NCBI GenBank assembly: GCA_019694475.1
Contig: JAIBBX010000002.1
Location: 124,001-188,000, forward strand
DNA length: 64,000 nt
Origin: Parachlamydiales bacterium
GTDB lineage: Bacteria; Chlamydiota; Chlamydiia; Chlamydiales; SM23-39
Direction of reading: 5' to 3'
Shown: in pieces, positions 26,901 through 38,971 of the stretch
Layout of the letters: the number at the start of each line of letters is the position of its first letter
How positions within the stretch are numbered: the first letter of the stretch is position 1
Notes under the pieces: model-generated
Told to the model about the DNA's origin: nothing
The model's input: the letters and a program-made list of their open reading frames with translations, nothing else
The model's database searches: none
Position numbers and translations under genes: made by a program

Positions 26901-29900
26901 ATCAATTTGCAGCAGGCCAACTGTGGACAACAAATGCGGCGCTGCTCGCGACAGTCTGTTCTCAAGCTATCAATCCAGCTCTTAATGCAGTTGGCTGCGC
27001 TACTCTTTGCACAGCAGCACTTCAACAAAACAGTTCGAATGCCAACGTGCCTGTCGACATGGCAGGTAATTACCAGGTCAATAGCATCTCTACAGGATCG
27101 GGAAATATCACTCTGCAAGGCGCTACTTGCCCAACAGTTGCTGATTTCAATACAACTCCAGCTTTGATCAGTTCGACAACGGGAAATATCAATATTTCTA
27201 ATTTCAGAGATATCAATGTGAATGGCGCTCTCACAACAGGATCGAATAATGTAGGAGCCATATTTTTAAGTGCTTGCCAAGATATCAATGTGAACGTGAG
27301 CGCTACGGTGACAGGCACAGGCTCAATCCAAATGCTCGCAGGGCGAGATATCAACGTGATTGGCGCTGCAACTTCGATTTCCACAACTTCTGGAAACATA
27401 ACTCTGGCTGCCAATAATGCAGTCAATGCCAATCGCATCATCACCTCGACAGCAGCGGGAGGAAATATCAGCATCACTGCAGATGCCGATGACTCCGGAG
27501 CTGGCGATTTATCTATCACTGCAAATATCACCGCAACAAGCGGCCAAGTACTTTTGGATGCAGGTTTTGGAGCAGGAGCAGCAGCCACTTCTTCTATTTC
27601 TCAAACTGGCGGTGAGATCACTTCGGGAGGCGGAGATATCGTTGTTCAATCTGTTTCCAATATACTCTTTTCAGGGAACAGTCCTACAACTCTTGATACC
27701 GGCGGAGGGATGCTTACCGTCCAGTCAACGAATGGAACGATTTCTATTGATGATGATCTAGTGACTGGCGGAGGAGCTGCTAGCTTTACGGCCGTCAATA
27801 TCTCTGTCAATCCGCCTGGAGGCGGCGCCGGCGGAAGCGTCAATACAGGTGTTGGCAATCTCACTATGAATGCTTCAAACAACATCACGATCAACGGAGA
27901 TCCGATTTCTTTGCAAACTACAAGTGGAAATATGTTCATCTCAGCTGATAATAATGTAAACGTTTTGCAAGAGATCAATTCAAATGGCGGCGGGACCATC
28001 ACTGTAGTTGCTGACATGGATGATTCTGGCGTGGGAAATCTCAATATTGCTGCTAATATCACAACGGTAAATGCGCAGATCGTTTTAGATGCAGGTTTTG
28101 GTTCGGCTGCAGGCGGAACTTCATCGATCCTGCAAACAGGCGGCGCAATTACATCCGCAGGGGGCGATGTGACTGCGCAATCTGTTTCAGATATTCTTTT
28201 TTCAGGAACGAGCCCTGTCAGCGTGAACACTGGCGGCGGAGCATTAGACGCTCATTCGACAAATGGAACCATTTCTATTGATGAAGATCTATTGACCGGA
28301 GGCGGCAATGCAATGTTTGATGCAGGTCTTGATATTTTTGTGAATCCACCGGGAGGAGGAAGCGTCCTTGGGGGAAGCGTCAATACAGGTGCTGGCGATT
28401 TATCGATGAGTGCTTCGAGAGATATCACTATCAATGGCGATCTTAACTCTTTGCAAACAACGACAGGGAACATCGCGGTCACTGCAGATGCAGATAATAA
28501 TGGAGCGGGAAATTTAGAAATTCTTGAAAACATTACCTCGACAGGCTCAGGTACGATCACTTTAGAATCAGGTCCTATTGCTGGAACAAACACAAGCGGA
28601 ATCTTTCAATTTTCCCCCAGCTTAGTGAGCTCTAATGGAGGGAACATTGTTTACCTTGCAAGCGGACAAGTTGGAGTTTGCGGAGCTGGTCCCGATGCAA
28701 TCACAAGCAGCGGCGGCAATATCTCGGTGACCTCCACTCTAAATTCTGTCGATGTAGGACAAGGGATCAATGCTGGAGGCGGAAATATCGATGGTTTTGC
28801 AGGAATCGATTTCAATTTGGATCCGTCTTTCTCTATTTTCCCTCTGAACTGCATGGGCACCGGAGGAGCTTTATTAACAACACTTGGAAATATCCAGGTG
28901 ACAGCCCTCCATGATATATTAGTGAATGGAAAAGTACTCTCTATCCAAACAACTTCAGGCGAGATTGTTTTGTCTGCCGATAATGACATTACAACGGTTC
29001 AAAATATTCAGTCGACCACCGGAAATATTTCTTTGACTTCTGACGCGGACCTAGATGGTTTTGGCAATATAACTTTGAATGGCACAATTACCAGCACCGA
29101 TGGAAATATATCTTTATTAGCCGGAGATGCAGCTGGCTGTTCTACTGTCAGCAATTTAAGCTCGATCTTCCAATTCGGCGATGTGATTACCACAACTGGA
29201 GATATTTCTGCCGATGCTGGCCGAAATATCTCTTTTTTCGGCAATGTTCTTGCCCCAGCGGGATCGATTTTCTCATCAGCAGGGACAAACACTCTTCTCG
29301 ATGGCGCTACTTTGAATATTTTGCCAGGCGGTCCGGAAATATTAATGATCTCCGGAAGAGATATGACTATGCAGAACGGTTCTGTCATCCTAGCATCGAT
29401 GGGAGCCCGCGTTACATTGGTCGTCGATAACTGTTATCCAGCACCTCCTTTAATTGGGCCTGGAGCTTTCAACATGACGGCAGGCTGTTCGATCAATGGA
29501 GACCCTAGAATTTTTACTGCCCGCCGTTCACAAAATACGATCAATGGTTTATTGAATGGGATCAATTTTGTTCCAGGAAAGCTTTATGCTGATACTTCCT
29601 CGGAAGTTTGGTGCACCTATTTTGCCTTCCCCTTCCCCTATCCATTTCCAGCGCTCGGCGATCCTTACACAATTTTCTACAAAGACTGTTTGCAGCAAGC
29701 AACCAATCAATCGCAAATCATTATTTCCCAGTTTCTTCTCGATTTGCATCCTTATAATGAATTCCCAGGATGGCTTGAGCAATTTTTTATAAGATATGCA
29801 TCGAATGAGAAAAACGAATCGAGTTTAGATGTGCTGAAAAATGAGGGCTATCTAATCCGCCGCCGCCATCTCAATATCATCAATCATCCGAAAACATTTA

Positions 29901-29926
29901 CGGTATATGTACTTCCTGAAGAATAG
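23999..29926 (+). CDS. giant TpsA-like filamentous-haemagglutinin-family exoprotein
   Basis: The 1975-residue protein has a signal peptide ending near SAFA16 and then a two-partner-secretion domain: SIIEWGSFSIEQGETVRFIQ, SRLMGNLESNGQV and the hallmark NPNGI at 97-101. A long Gly/Asn/Thr/Ala-rich beta-helix follows, with turns such as GNITLQ and GGNISITADADD, including about four copies of a 175-residue repeat (27475-29200). Residues 1783-1975 form a separate C-terminal domain shared with the exoprotein at 56935-61224. TpsA proteins cross the outer membrane through a TpsB partner; none is in this window. An adhesin or surface fibre is likely. It interrupts the yajC-rlmD neighbourhood. Confidence 0.85.
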   Translation: MHKIVGWVFLCSSAFALPQAPSILSGTTEIASTLDTLNIQASDRSIIEWGSFSIEQGETVRFIQPNSLSAVLNRVIDPSPSRLMGNLESNGQVLLINPNGILVGRDAIIHTGSFIASTLDIQNEVFNAAGPFVFEGDSSESILHLGTIMCEEGDALLVAQKVENRGSISTKDGCTALLGARSVLIKPYEKERIYIREIAFEEDALDFDPMENALSVKHYGQIKSQRSDGRGGEVLLAGELIEIFDGSKIDVSAEKGEGIVRIGGDVHGQSEAIPNARYVRMDENTAIYADATASGSGGKVVLWGQEVCGQYGLISCSGQGDGKGGFVEVSSRGFLAAAGTIDVTASSGRGGTILLDPSNVTIGGGINAATALPACPAANYIFTANAATVATTGIAGLNNLLTINPGCTVTIDTNSNNCPGPCGGAGNISVTGAITWGSTANLILNAAGGVTVTAAITSTNAALAGGNLTITAGGTINVNNAITATRGNIVLSSGGNMTFTRSVQSTNGDVTLTAPTGSTILLNPAASQHTFVGTQNGTTFVGNPLLALCDVNQPRPDLTIQAITTNNFCSQLGFNNPTGATATGPISVACRNLFIQSTRLGRAAVGHGNSTLPNSAFSTTDAATITVDASGNMNFLVDATFNVRIGSSIGHGSLNNATNLRGNICVAAAGDITFQMPALDGGFMTIGHGTILGGNTVQQEAGDITVICGGSIQLNSRNGVMSRIGHVTPFTSGQPQMQVDGNIYVFANGSITMNSQGNGAGGEACGIGHSGGIANAIPILNSNVLVSVGQNLTINGSRAGYCGIGTRGNAINGSVSVLVGGNLLMTDAGTGINDATAIGNSQTVPNGTSNTYVAVNGNITMTPAIATALVRIRAPGDVNVAALGNIIGTTGSTPARSYISTEYNNAAATTRVFAGGNLQSLGANSFLFGEDTLTPPWLANIWLAAGTAVTVPYAIVTTTGNVTVQTSHQFAAGQLWTTNAALLATVCSQAINPALNAVGCATLCTAALQQNSSNANVPVDMAGNYQVNSISTGSGNITLQGATCPTVADFNTTPALISSTTGNINISNFRDINVNGALTTGSNNVGAIFLSACQDINVNVSATVTGTGSIQMLAGRDINVIGAATSISTTSGNITLAANNAVNANRIITSTAAGGNISITADADDSGAGDLSITANITATSGQVLLDAGFGAGAAATSSISQTGGEITSGGGDIVVQSVSNILFSGNSPTTLDTGGGMLTVQSTNGTISIDDDLVTGGGAASFTAVNISVNPPGGGAGGSVNTGVGNLTMNASNNITINGDPISLQTTSGNMFISADNNVNVLQEINSNGGGTITVVADMDDSGVGNLNIAANITTVNAQIVLDAGFGSAAGGTSSILQTGGAITSAGGDVTAQSVSDILFSGTSPVSVNTGGGALDAHSTNGTISIDEDLLTGGGNAMFDAGLDIFVNPPGGGSVLGGSVNTGAGDLSMSASRDITINGDLNSLQTTTGNIAVTADADNNGAGNLEILENITSTGSGTITLESGPIAGTNTSGIFQFSPSLVSSNGGNIVYLASGQVGVCGAGPDAITSSGGNISVTSTLNSVDVGQGINAGGGNIDGFAGIDFNLDPSFSIFPLNCMGTGGALLTTLGNIQVTALHDILVNGKVLSIQTTSGEIVLSADNDITTVQNIQSTTGNISLTSDADLDGFGNITLNGTITSTDGNISLLAGDAAGCSTVSNLSSIFQFGDVITTTGDISADAGRNISFFGNVLAPAGSIFSSAGTNTLLDGATLNILPGGPEILMISGRDMTMQNGSVILASMGARVTLVVDNCYPAPPLIGPGAFNMTAGCSINGDPRIFTARRSQNTINGLLNGINFVPGKLYADTSSEVWCTYFAFPFPYPFPALGDPYTIFYKDCLQQATNQSQIIISQFLLDLHPYNEFPGWLEQFFIRYASNEKNESSLDVLKNEGYLIRRRHLNIINHPKTFTVYVLPEE
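27475..29200 (+). repeat. tandem 175-residue repeats inside the exoprotein
   Basis: Units begin near 27475, 28000, 28480 and 29035, marked by ADADDSGAGDL, ADMDDSGVGNL, ADADNNGAGNL and DADLDGFGNI, and contain QTGGEITSGGGDI, NGTISIDDDL and NPPGGG-like segments. The second and third copies differ in length, so the array has drifted. The units are much alike at DNA level too. Confidence 0.7.
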
Positions 29927-29931
29927 ATTCT

Positions 29932-31263
29932 CTATACCAAGGAAAGTAAAGCGATATTTTCAATATGATAGGTGTGGGGAAATTGATCGATCGGCTGTAG
30001 TTTTTTGAGGACGTAGCCGGCTTGGATTAGTTCGGCAACGTTATCGGCTTGGGTGAGCGGATTGCAGGAAATGTAAACAATGGTTTTGGGGCGAAGCGTT
30101 TTGAGGTGGTGCAAGGCGAGAGGATCTAGGCCTGCGCGGGGAGGATCGACGATCACCGCATCGGGACGGACGAATGTTGGTTCTCCCATAAGACGTGTGA
30201 TCACTTTGCCCACATCGCCTTGGAATACTTGCATGTTGGCGATGCCGTTGCGTTTGAGGTTCTCCTCTGCATCGATCACCGCTTCTGGACTGAGTTCAAT
30301 ACCGATCACCTGCTTGGCTTGAGTCGATGCAGCCATGCCCAAACTGCCCGTGCCGCAGTAGAGATCGTAGACGACTCTCGATTCAGGGAGGAGAGAAATC
30401 GCTGTGTTGTAGAGGATCTCTGCAGAAAGTGTATTCGGCTGGAAAAAAGAAATCGGGCTGATTTTGAAAGAGAGCGTTTTGGTATTGAGCCGCAGCTCCT
30501 CCATAATATGGTCGGGGCCGGCTAGGTGCATTTCAAAAAATTGTGTTGGCTTGCCCTTTTTCGTTTGATGGATGCGCAAAAAGACAGACATATTGGCATC
30601 ATGCGCTTGGACTGCCTTTGTAAAACTATCGAGCTGTTCGCGGTTTAATGCAAATTCTGGATTCCCGGACACATTGAGGATCGCCATTTTCTGGCCCGTG
30701 CGCATCCCCTCTCTCAATGTCAAATAGCGGAGCGATCCTGCATCTGCTGGAGGAAAATAAGCTTTGAGTCCTGAGGCTTCCCACCAAGCGCGCACAGTTG
30801 AGACGACGTCTGCAAACCAAGGGTGCGTGAGATGGCATTCGGTCAAGTTAAATACATAGGGTTCCGCCTGGGCGATCATGAGTCCTAGATATTTTTGACC
30901 GCCCCGGTTTTCCGAGAAGGTAAACTCCATTTTATTTCGATAGCCGAATGGCGCAGGACTTGGAATGATCGGATCGGGATCGCGCTTAAAGGCTTTTTTT
31001 ACTCGCAGCTCTTTTTCTTTGAGCTGAGCGGGATATGCCATTTGCTGCCAGGAACAGCCGCCACAGGTTTGAGCATGGGCGCAGCGGGGCTCTACTCGAT
31101 CTTGCGAAGGCGTAAGGATTTCTAGGAGGCGGCCCTTTTTCGGGAGACGTTTTTTGCGGGTCAGCTCAAAAAGAATCTTGTCGCCAGGAATGACATGCGC
31201 GATTTCCACATCATCAGCGACTCCGTAACCTTTGAGAGAAAATCCTTGAACTTGAGCTTCCAT
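29932..31263 (-). CDS. rlmD: 23S rRNA m5U methyltransferase, RlmD/RumA family
   Basis: The 443-residue protein has an N-terminal TRAM domain, an iron-sulphur cysteine set (CAHAQTCGGC plus the later LTECHLTH), the SAM loop VYDLYCGTGSLGMAAS, DPPRAGLDPLALHHL, and the catalytic cysteine in VYISCNPLTQADN. It methylates a uridine in 23S rRNA; close relatives act on tRNA U54, so the exact target is inferred. The gene lies 19 bases after hctA on the same strand and ends 5 bases from the convergent exoprotein gene. The hctA-rlmD order is conserved in Chlamydiae. Confidence 0.9.
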   Translation of the reverse strand: MEAQVQGFSLKGYGVADDVEIAHVIPGDKILFELTRKKRLPKKGRLLEILTPSQDRVEPRCAHAQTCGGCSWQQMAYPAQLKEKELRVKKAFKRDPDPIIPSPAPFGYRNKMEFTFSENRGGQKYLGLMIAQAEPYVFNLTECHLTHPWFADVVSTVRAWWEASGLKAYFPPADAGSLRYLTLREGMRTGQKMAILNVSGNPEFALNREQLDSFTKAVQAHDANMSVFLRIHQTKKGKPTQFFEMHLAGPDHIMEELRLNTKTLSFKISPISFFQPNTLSAEILYNTAISLLPESRVVYDLYCGTGSLGMAASTQAKQVIGIELSPEAVIDAEENLKRNGIANMQVFQGDVGKVITRLMGEPTFVRPDAVIVDPPRAGLDPLALHHLKTLRPKTIVYISCNPLTQADNVAELIQAGYVLKKLQPIDQFPHTYHIENIALLSLV

Positions 31264-31282
31264 TGGGAAGCATTATAGGCGT

Positions 31283-31501
31283 TTAGCGCTTTCTTTTCCT
31301 GATTTTTTTCTTTCGGAACTTGCCGGTTTTTTCTGCGTCGACCGATTCTTTGCGGAATTGCTTGCCCACCTTCTCGAGACGGATAGTGCCGACCCGGACC
31401 CGCTGGGCAGCCGACTTATTTCCTCGAGTGACTTTCAGGAGATCTTTGGAAAGAGAGTTGAGAAGATGCTCAAGTTTTGCGGTCGTATCGTTAAGCGCCA
31501 T
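31283..31501 (-). CDS. hctA: histone H1-like nucleoid protein Hc1
   Basis: The 72-residue protein starts MALNDTTAKLEHLLNSLSKD and continues GNKSAAQRVRVGTIRLEKV, which aligns with Chlamydia Hc1 (MALKDTAKKM, then GNKAAAQRVRTESIKLEKIA). Hc1 condenses the chromosome in elementary bodies. The basic tail is short here (KKKIRKRKR), while Chlamydiaceae Hc1 is about 125 residues with a long Lys/Ala tail. The ATG at 31501, preceded by GGAAGGGG, begins the family N-terminus; a longer frame upstream is not used. Transcribed with rlmD and divergent from the barrel gene at 31566. A SET protein such as that at 1-426 methylates Hc1 in Chlamydia pneumoniae. Confidence 0.9.
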   Translation of the reverse strand: MALNDTTAKLEHLLNSLSKDLLKVTRGNKSAAQRVRVGTIRLEKVGKQFRKESVDAEKTGKFRKKKIRKRKR

Positions 31502-31565
31502 GAATGATCCCCTTCCTACTTCGTTCCATAGAACCCACGAATTTATTGCGCAACAAATTTTTTCC

Positions 31566-32366
31566 ATGTATACAAGCACTATGCTCCGTTTTTTCTCAAA
31601 CTTGCTGCTTATTCTTTGCAGCTCATCTCTTTGCGCTATGTTCTCTGGCAATCCCGCAGATCCAGCACTAATGGAAAAAGGGATTTTGTCAAAAATCTCC
31701 TGCGTTTCATTTCGTGTCGGATTTATGGCTGACTGGATGTATAAGCAGCGCTTTCAAGAAGAGTTTCTCATTAGAGAAGTGGTTCACACTAAAAATCAGC
31801 TCATCACTTATGCCGGCATGGCGACTTTGAACTTCATCAAGCGGCTAGATCTTTATGGATATCTCGGCGGGTCCCGAATGCAAGTAGACGAACAAATCTT
31901 TGCAAAAGACGCTTTTTCTTGGTGCGTCGGCAGCAAATTAGTCTTCCTCAAACACAAAAACTTCTTTTTGGGCGCCGATGTGAAGTATTTTGAGACGGAC
32001 CAAAAACCCAAATATTTTGTGGTTGAGCATTTGCCTTACAATATTGTGGGCGAGTTCAGAGCTAGATATTTCGAGGCCCAAGGAGCGCTCGGCATGGGCT
32101 ATCGATATTCGATCTTCGTCCCCTACATCAACGCCACCTATATCTACACTCATATCTCCCATTTTCCTTCAGAAGTCGCAATTCGGTTCCCCGATGAAGA
32201 CCTTGTAGGAAGCACAGATGACTTGCCCCCATCCATGATCTGCAGAAAAAAATGGGGGATGACTCTCGGATTTTCATTGATCGATGCATCAAAAGCATCT
32301 CTTGCTTTTGAATGGCGCGTTTTCAATCAAAACGGCATCAATGTGAATGGAGAACTTCGCTTTTAA
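31566..32366 (+). CDS. outer-membrane barrel-like protein
   Basis: The protein (about 266 residues from 31566, or 261 from the ATG at 31581) has a signal peptide (LRFFSNLLLILCSSSLCA) and alternating barrel-like strands rich in Tyr, Phe and Gly. It ends in NVNGELRF, a terminal-Phe insertion signal. RVGFMADWMYKQRF and ALGMGYRYSIFVPYINATY look like strand-turn-strand elements similar to other chlamydial barrels. The family is not certain. It is divergent from hctA and overlaps the next minus-strand gene by 29 bases at its 3' end. Confidence 0.7.
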   Translation: MYTSTMLRFFSNLLLILCSSSLCAMFSGNPADPALMEKGILSKISCVSFRVGFMADWMYKQRFQEEFLIREVVHTKNQLITYAGMATLNFIKRLDLYGYLGGSRMQVDEQIFAKDAFSWCVGSKLVFLKHKNFFLGADVKYFETDQKPKYFVVEHLPYNIVGEFRARYFEAQGALGMGYRYSIFVPYINATYIYTHISHFPSEVAIRFPDEDLVGSTDDLPPSMICRKKWGMTLGFSLIDASKASLAFEWRVFNQNGINVNGELRF

Positions 32367-33066
32367 GAATCTCTGCCATCAGTTTGCGCACAAATTCTTT
32401 CCGATCCAAGCTTTTCGAAAAATATACATCCGAGACTTTTGCTGAAAGATTTGCAGTTTTTATGCCTTCTCGGATTCGAGCAGTGAAATAAGTTGCAAAA
32501 GAGGGCATTAATGGATCTTTATGTCCATATGCAAGATCAAAATTACCGCTCGCCTCTTCTGTAATGCTGCGAATCACTGATTGAGCGTGCAGCAATCGAC
32601 TTCCATCAGAAGTAAAATATGCAACAATTTCCTGAAATGTTTCTTCTATCAAATGAGGATGAATTGGCTGTGGTTGAATCCGTTCTCGAACGATCATGCA
32701 AGCAATAAAATCTGTGATCACGCCTTCTATGAAAGCCACTCGATCTATATTTCCGTAAAATACTCGGCTCACGCTCGCATCCAATTCACCGTTGACTACA
32801 GCCTGATCAATCATATCCGCAAATAATTCGCCTGTAACTTCGTGGTAGCGTTGCTCCGGGATTTTGTATTGAGCGCGTACTTGGAGGAAAAAATCTTTAA
32901 TCTCAGTCAATGTTCGTCCCAAAACTGCTTCCGCATGCTCAGAAATCATAAATGAAAATAGATCAGCTTTAGCATTGATAATCTCATCTAAGGAGGGGTG
33001 GTATTCCTGATTTTCTAAACTTGCCGCGCTCAAAGAATAAGGAGAGGAAAAATGTACATTTGCCAT
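32338..33066 (-). CDS. unrecognised helical protein
   Basis: This 242-residue soluble, mostly helical protein has no signal peptide and no domain I can name. Segments such as DEIINAKADLFSFMI and REFVRKLMAEILK look amphipathic. Two halves share the loose pattern SxVFYGNIDRVAFIEGV and SDVYFSKSLDRKEFVRKL, which suggests an old internal duplication. The gene lies just downstream of the 5S end of the rRNA operon, on the same strand, after the terminator. Its 3' end overlaps the convergent barrel gene. Confidence 0.6.
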   Translation of the reverse strand: MANVHFSSPYSLSAASLENQEYHPSLDEIINAKADLFSFMISEHAEAVLGRTLTEIKDFFLQVRAQYKIPEQRYHEVTGELFADMIDQAVVNGELDASVSRVFYGNIDRVAFIEGVITDFIACMIVRERIQPQPIHPHLIEETFQEIVAYFTSDGSRLLHAQSVIRSITEEASGNFDLAYGHKDPLMPSFATYFTARIREGIKTANLSAKVSDVYFSKSLDRKEFVRKLMAEILKSEVLHSH

Positions 33067-33116
33067 ATAGAATCCTTAAAGGTGCGAGATTTATCAAAAA
33101 TAAAAAAAAATCAGAC

Positions 33117-33147
33117 AAAAAAAAAGCCCTGACTTTTCAGTCAGGGC
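33117..33147 (-). terminator. rho-independent terminator of the rRNA operon
   Basis: On the minus strand a 9-bp GC-rich stem (GCCCTGACT with its complement) and a 4-base loop are followed by nine T residues. It lies 10 bases past the 3' end of 5S. Confidence 0.9.
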
Positions 33148-33156
33148 GAAAGAAAA

Positions 33157-33270
33157 TCTGGCGGCTACCTACTCTCCCAGTCTCTTGTGACTAGTACCAT
33201 CGGCGACGAGGGTCTTAACTGCTGAGTTCGGGATGGGATCAGGTGTTTCCCCCTCTCTATGGCCACCAGA
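33157..33270 (-). rRNA. rrf: 5S ribosomal RNA
   Basis: The minus strand reads as a complete 5S rRNA of about 114 bases, with paired ends (TCTGGTGGCC and GCCGCCAGA) and the conserved CCATCCCGAACTCAGCAGTT arm. It is the last gene of the operon. Confidence 0.95.
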
Positions 33271-33280
33271 AGAATTTTAA

Positions 33281-33362
33281 AATTACAGGCATTGCCCCGA
33301 AGGGCTTCACTTTATAAATTTGAATCGGCTCTTGAAGATGGCTCGAAAAAAATGCGTCAAGT
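33281..33362 (-). other. 3' arm of the 23S processing stem
   Basis: This 5S-23S spacer contains a 13-base segment (AATTACAGGCATT, 33281-33293) that is exactly complementary to 36453-36465, and a longer stretch (33313-33362) complementary with few mismatches to 36303-36355. Together they would bracket the 23S RNA in a long stem that RNase III can cut. Confidence 0.7.
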
Positions 33363-36297
<2,935 letters not shown>

Positions 36298-36302
36298 TCA
36301 AA

Positions 36303-36465
36303 CTTAATTGACATCCTTTTGTCGCCTTCTTCAAGCGCCGACTCAAATTAATAAAATGACTTGTGTAGTTCTTGCAATGTTGCTTTGAACTACCTGTTCT
36401 CTTGATCTACTCTGAGAGTTTTTACACTCTCAAAAATTATAATATTTGTGTTAATGCCTGTAATT
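36303..36465 (-). other. 5' arm of the 23S processing stem within the 16S-23S spacer
   Basis: These spacer bases pair with 33281-33362 in two blocks, as described for the partner arm. No tRNA is encoded in the spacer, which is usual for chlamydiae. Confidence 0.7.
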
Positions 36466-36479
36466 CTAACTTTCAAGTC

Positions 36480-36521
36480 TTGACAGTATGAGGAGAGAAG
36501 AGTGCCGATTCGCTTAAGCTT
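36480..36521 (-). other. 3' arm of the 16S processing stem
   Basis: TTGACAGT, AGAGAAGAGTG and CTTAAGCTT (plus-strand reading) recur as complements at 38154-38197 upstream of 16S. The two arms can form a long stem around 16S RNA. Confidence 0.7.
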
Positions 36522-36563
36522 CAACCTAAGATGTCATTGCGTCTAGCGCAATGCTCTTGTCTT

Positions 36564-38113
<1,550 letters not shown>

Positions 38114-38153
38114 AATAATTACTTTTGACGAGTAAGGTTATTTAACCTTACAC

Positions 38154-38197
38154 AAGCTTAAGTTCTTCTGAACACTCTTCTCTTCTACTACTGTCAA
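38154..38197 (-). other. 5' arm of the 16S processing stem
   Basis: Complement of 36480-36521. Just inside it, 38132-38151 holds a perfect 9-bp inverted repeat (GTAAGGTTA / TAACCTTAC) that may be part of the leader fold. Confidence 0.7.
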
Positions 38198-38971
38198 AAT
38201 ATGGCGGATGGTCTCACCATCCTTTTTCGTTCTCTTTTTCCTCAACCTTTCAACCTTTCGATCTTTTCGGTTTTCTCGTTTCGAACGAAGTTAAAAACAT
38301 ACTAAAACTCAGATATTTTCGGCAACACCTATCCAAAATCATGTTCGCAAACACTTGATTATAAGCGCTTTACGACAAATAAAATTCATGCAAAGATTTG
38401 CGTTCTCCAAAAAAAATGGGGCAAAATTCAACGCAACCGCTAACCCGTAACGAGTTAGATCCTCTTTTTTTCCCTCTAAAGAGTCGATTTTCTGCCCTTT
38501 TTTTCTCAGGTTTTGGAACTTTTTGGATATTTCCGGCAATCAGGTTTCGGACTATATATGCGGCGCCGGGAATCTATATCACGCCACGAAAACCCAAGCC
38601 ATATATACGCGTTGAACGGGCAGCTCGGCTAAAGTCCTGGCCCTTCAGGGCCGGGCCAAGCGAGCTATCTATCAATTCCGCGGAAAGAAACTTGCCGCCC
38701 CTTCCCAAAGCGGAGAATCTCCTTCCTTCGAGAAGGAGTTCTTCAAATCCTAGGAAACCCCTCTCTTATACATAGGAATTCCGAGGCTTTATCAGGGCTG
38801 TGTAAATTTTTATTGCAACATACTAGTCAAAAATTTATTGTTGGAGAAAACCAACCTTGTGGTATGGGTCTAAATAAGATGAAAAATTCATCGAACCCTA
38901 CATAGGGCGTTTTATAAACGAGAGGTCTGGCCCTGTTAAGCTGCCTCTAAACAAGAAAAATGGAGATGTCT
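38198..38971. other. non-coding gap between the rRNA leader and the first MOMP-like gene
   Basis: These 774 bases hold no gene I trust. The rRNA promoter must lie here on the minus strand but I cannot place it. A GC-rich block at about 38612-38670 has nested complementary pairs (AGCTCG / CGAGCT around GGCCC / GGGCC) and may be a small structured RNA. Near 38840-38855 a short inverted repeat (GTTGG, six bases, CCAAC) lies upstream of the porin gene; a clear -10 for that gene is not visible. Confidence 0.5.

Noticed and set aside
24361..29388. Several long minus-strand frames across the exoprotein gene
   Set aside because: They are shadows of the repetitive beta-helix code, with low-complexity Pro/Val/Ile composition.
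36298..36563. tRNA genes in the 16S-23S spacer
   Set aside because: No cloverleaf or CCA-type end was found; the spacer is explained by the processing arms.
38190..38200. TTGACA (minus strand) upstream of 16S read as the -35 of the rRNA promoter
   Set aside because: It is the end of the 16S processing arm, has a complement at 36480-36487, and no -10 lies at the right distance.
38398..38775. A 125-codon plus-strand frame in the gap before the porin
   Set aside because: The translated sequence has no signal, domain or ribosome site, and covers the GC-rich structured block.
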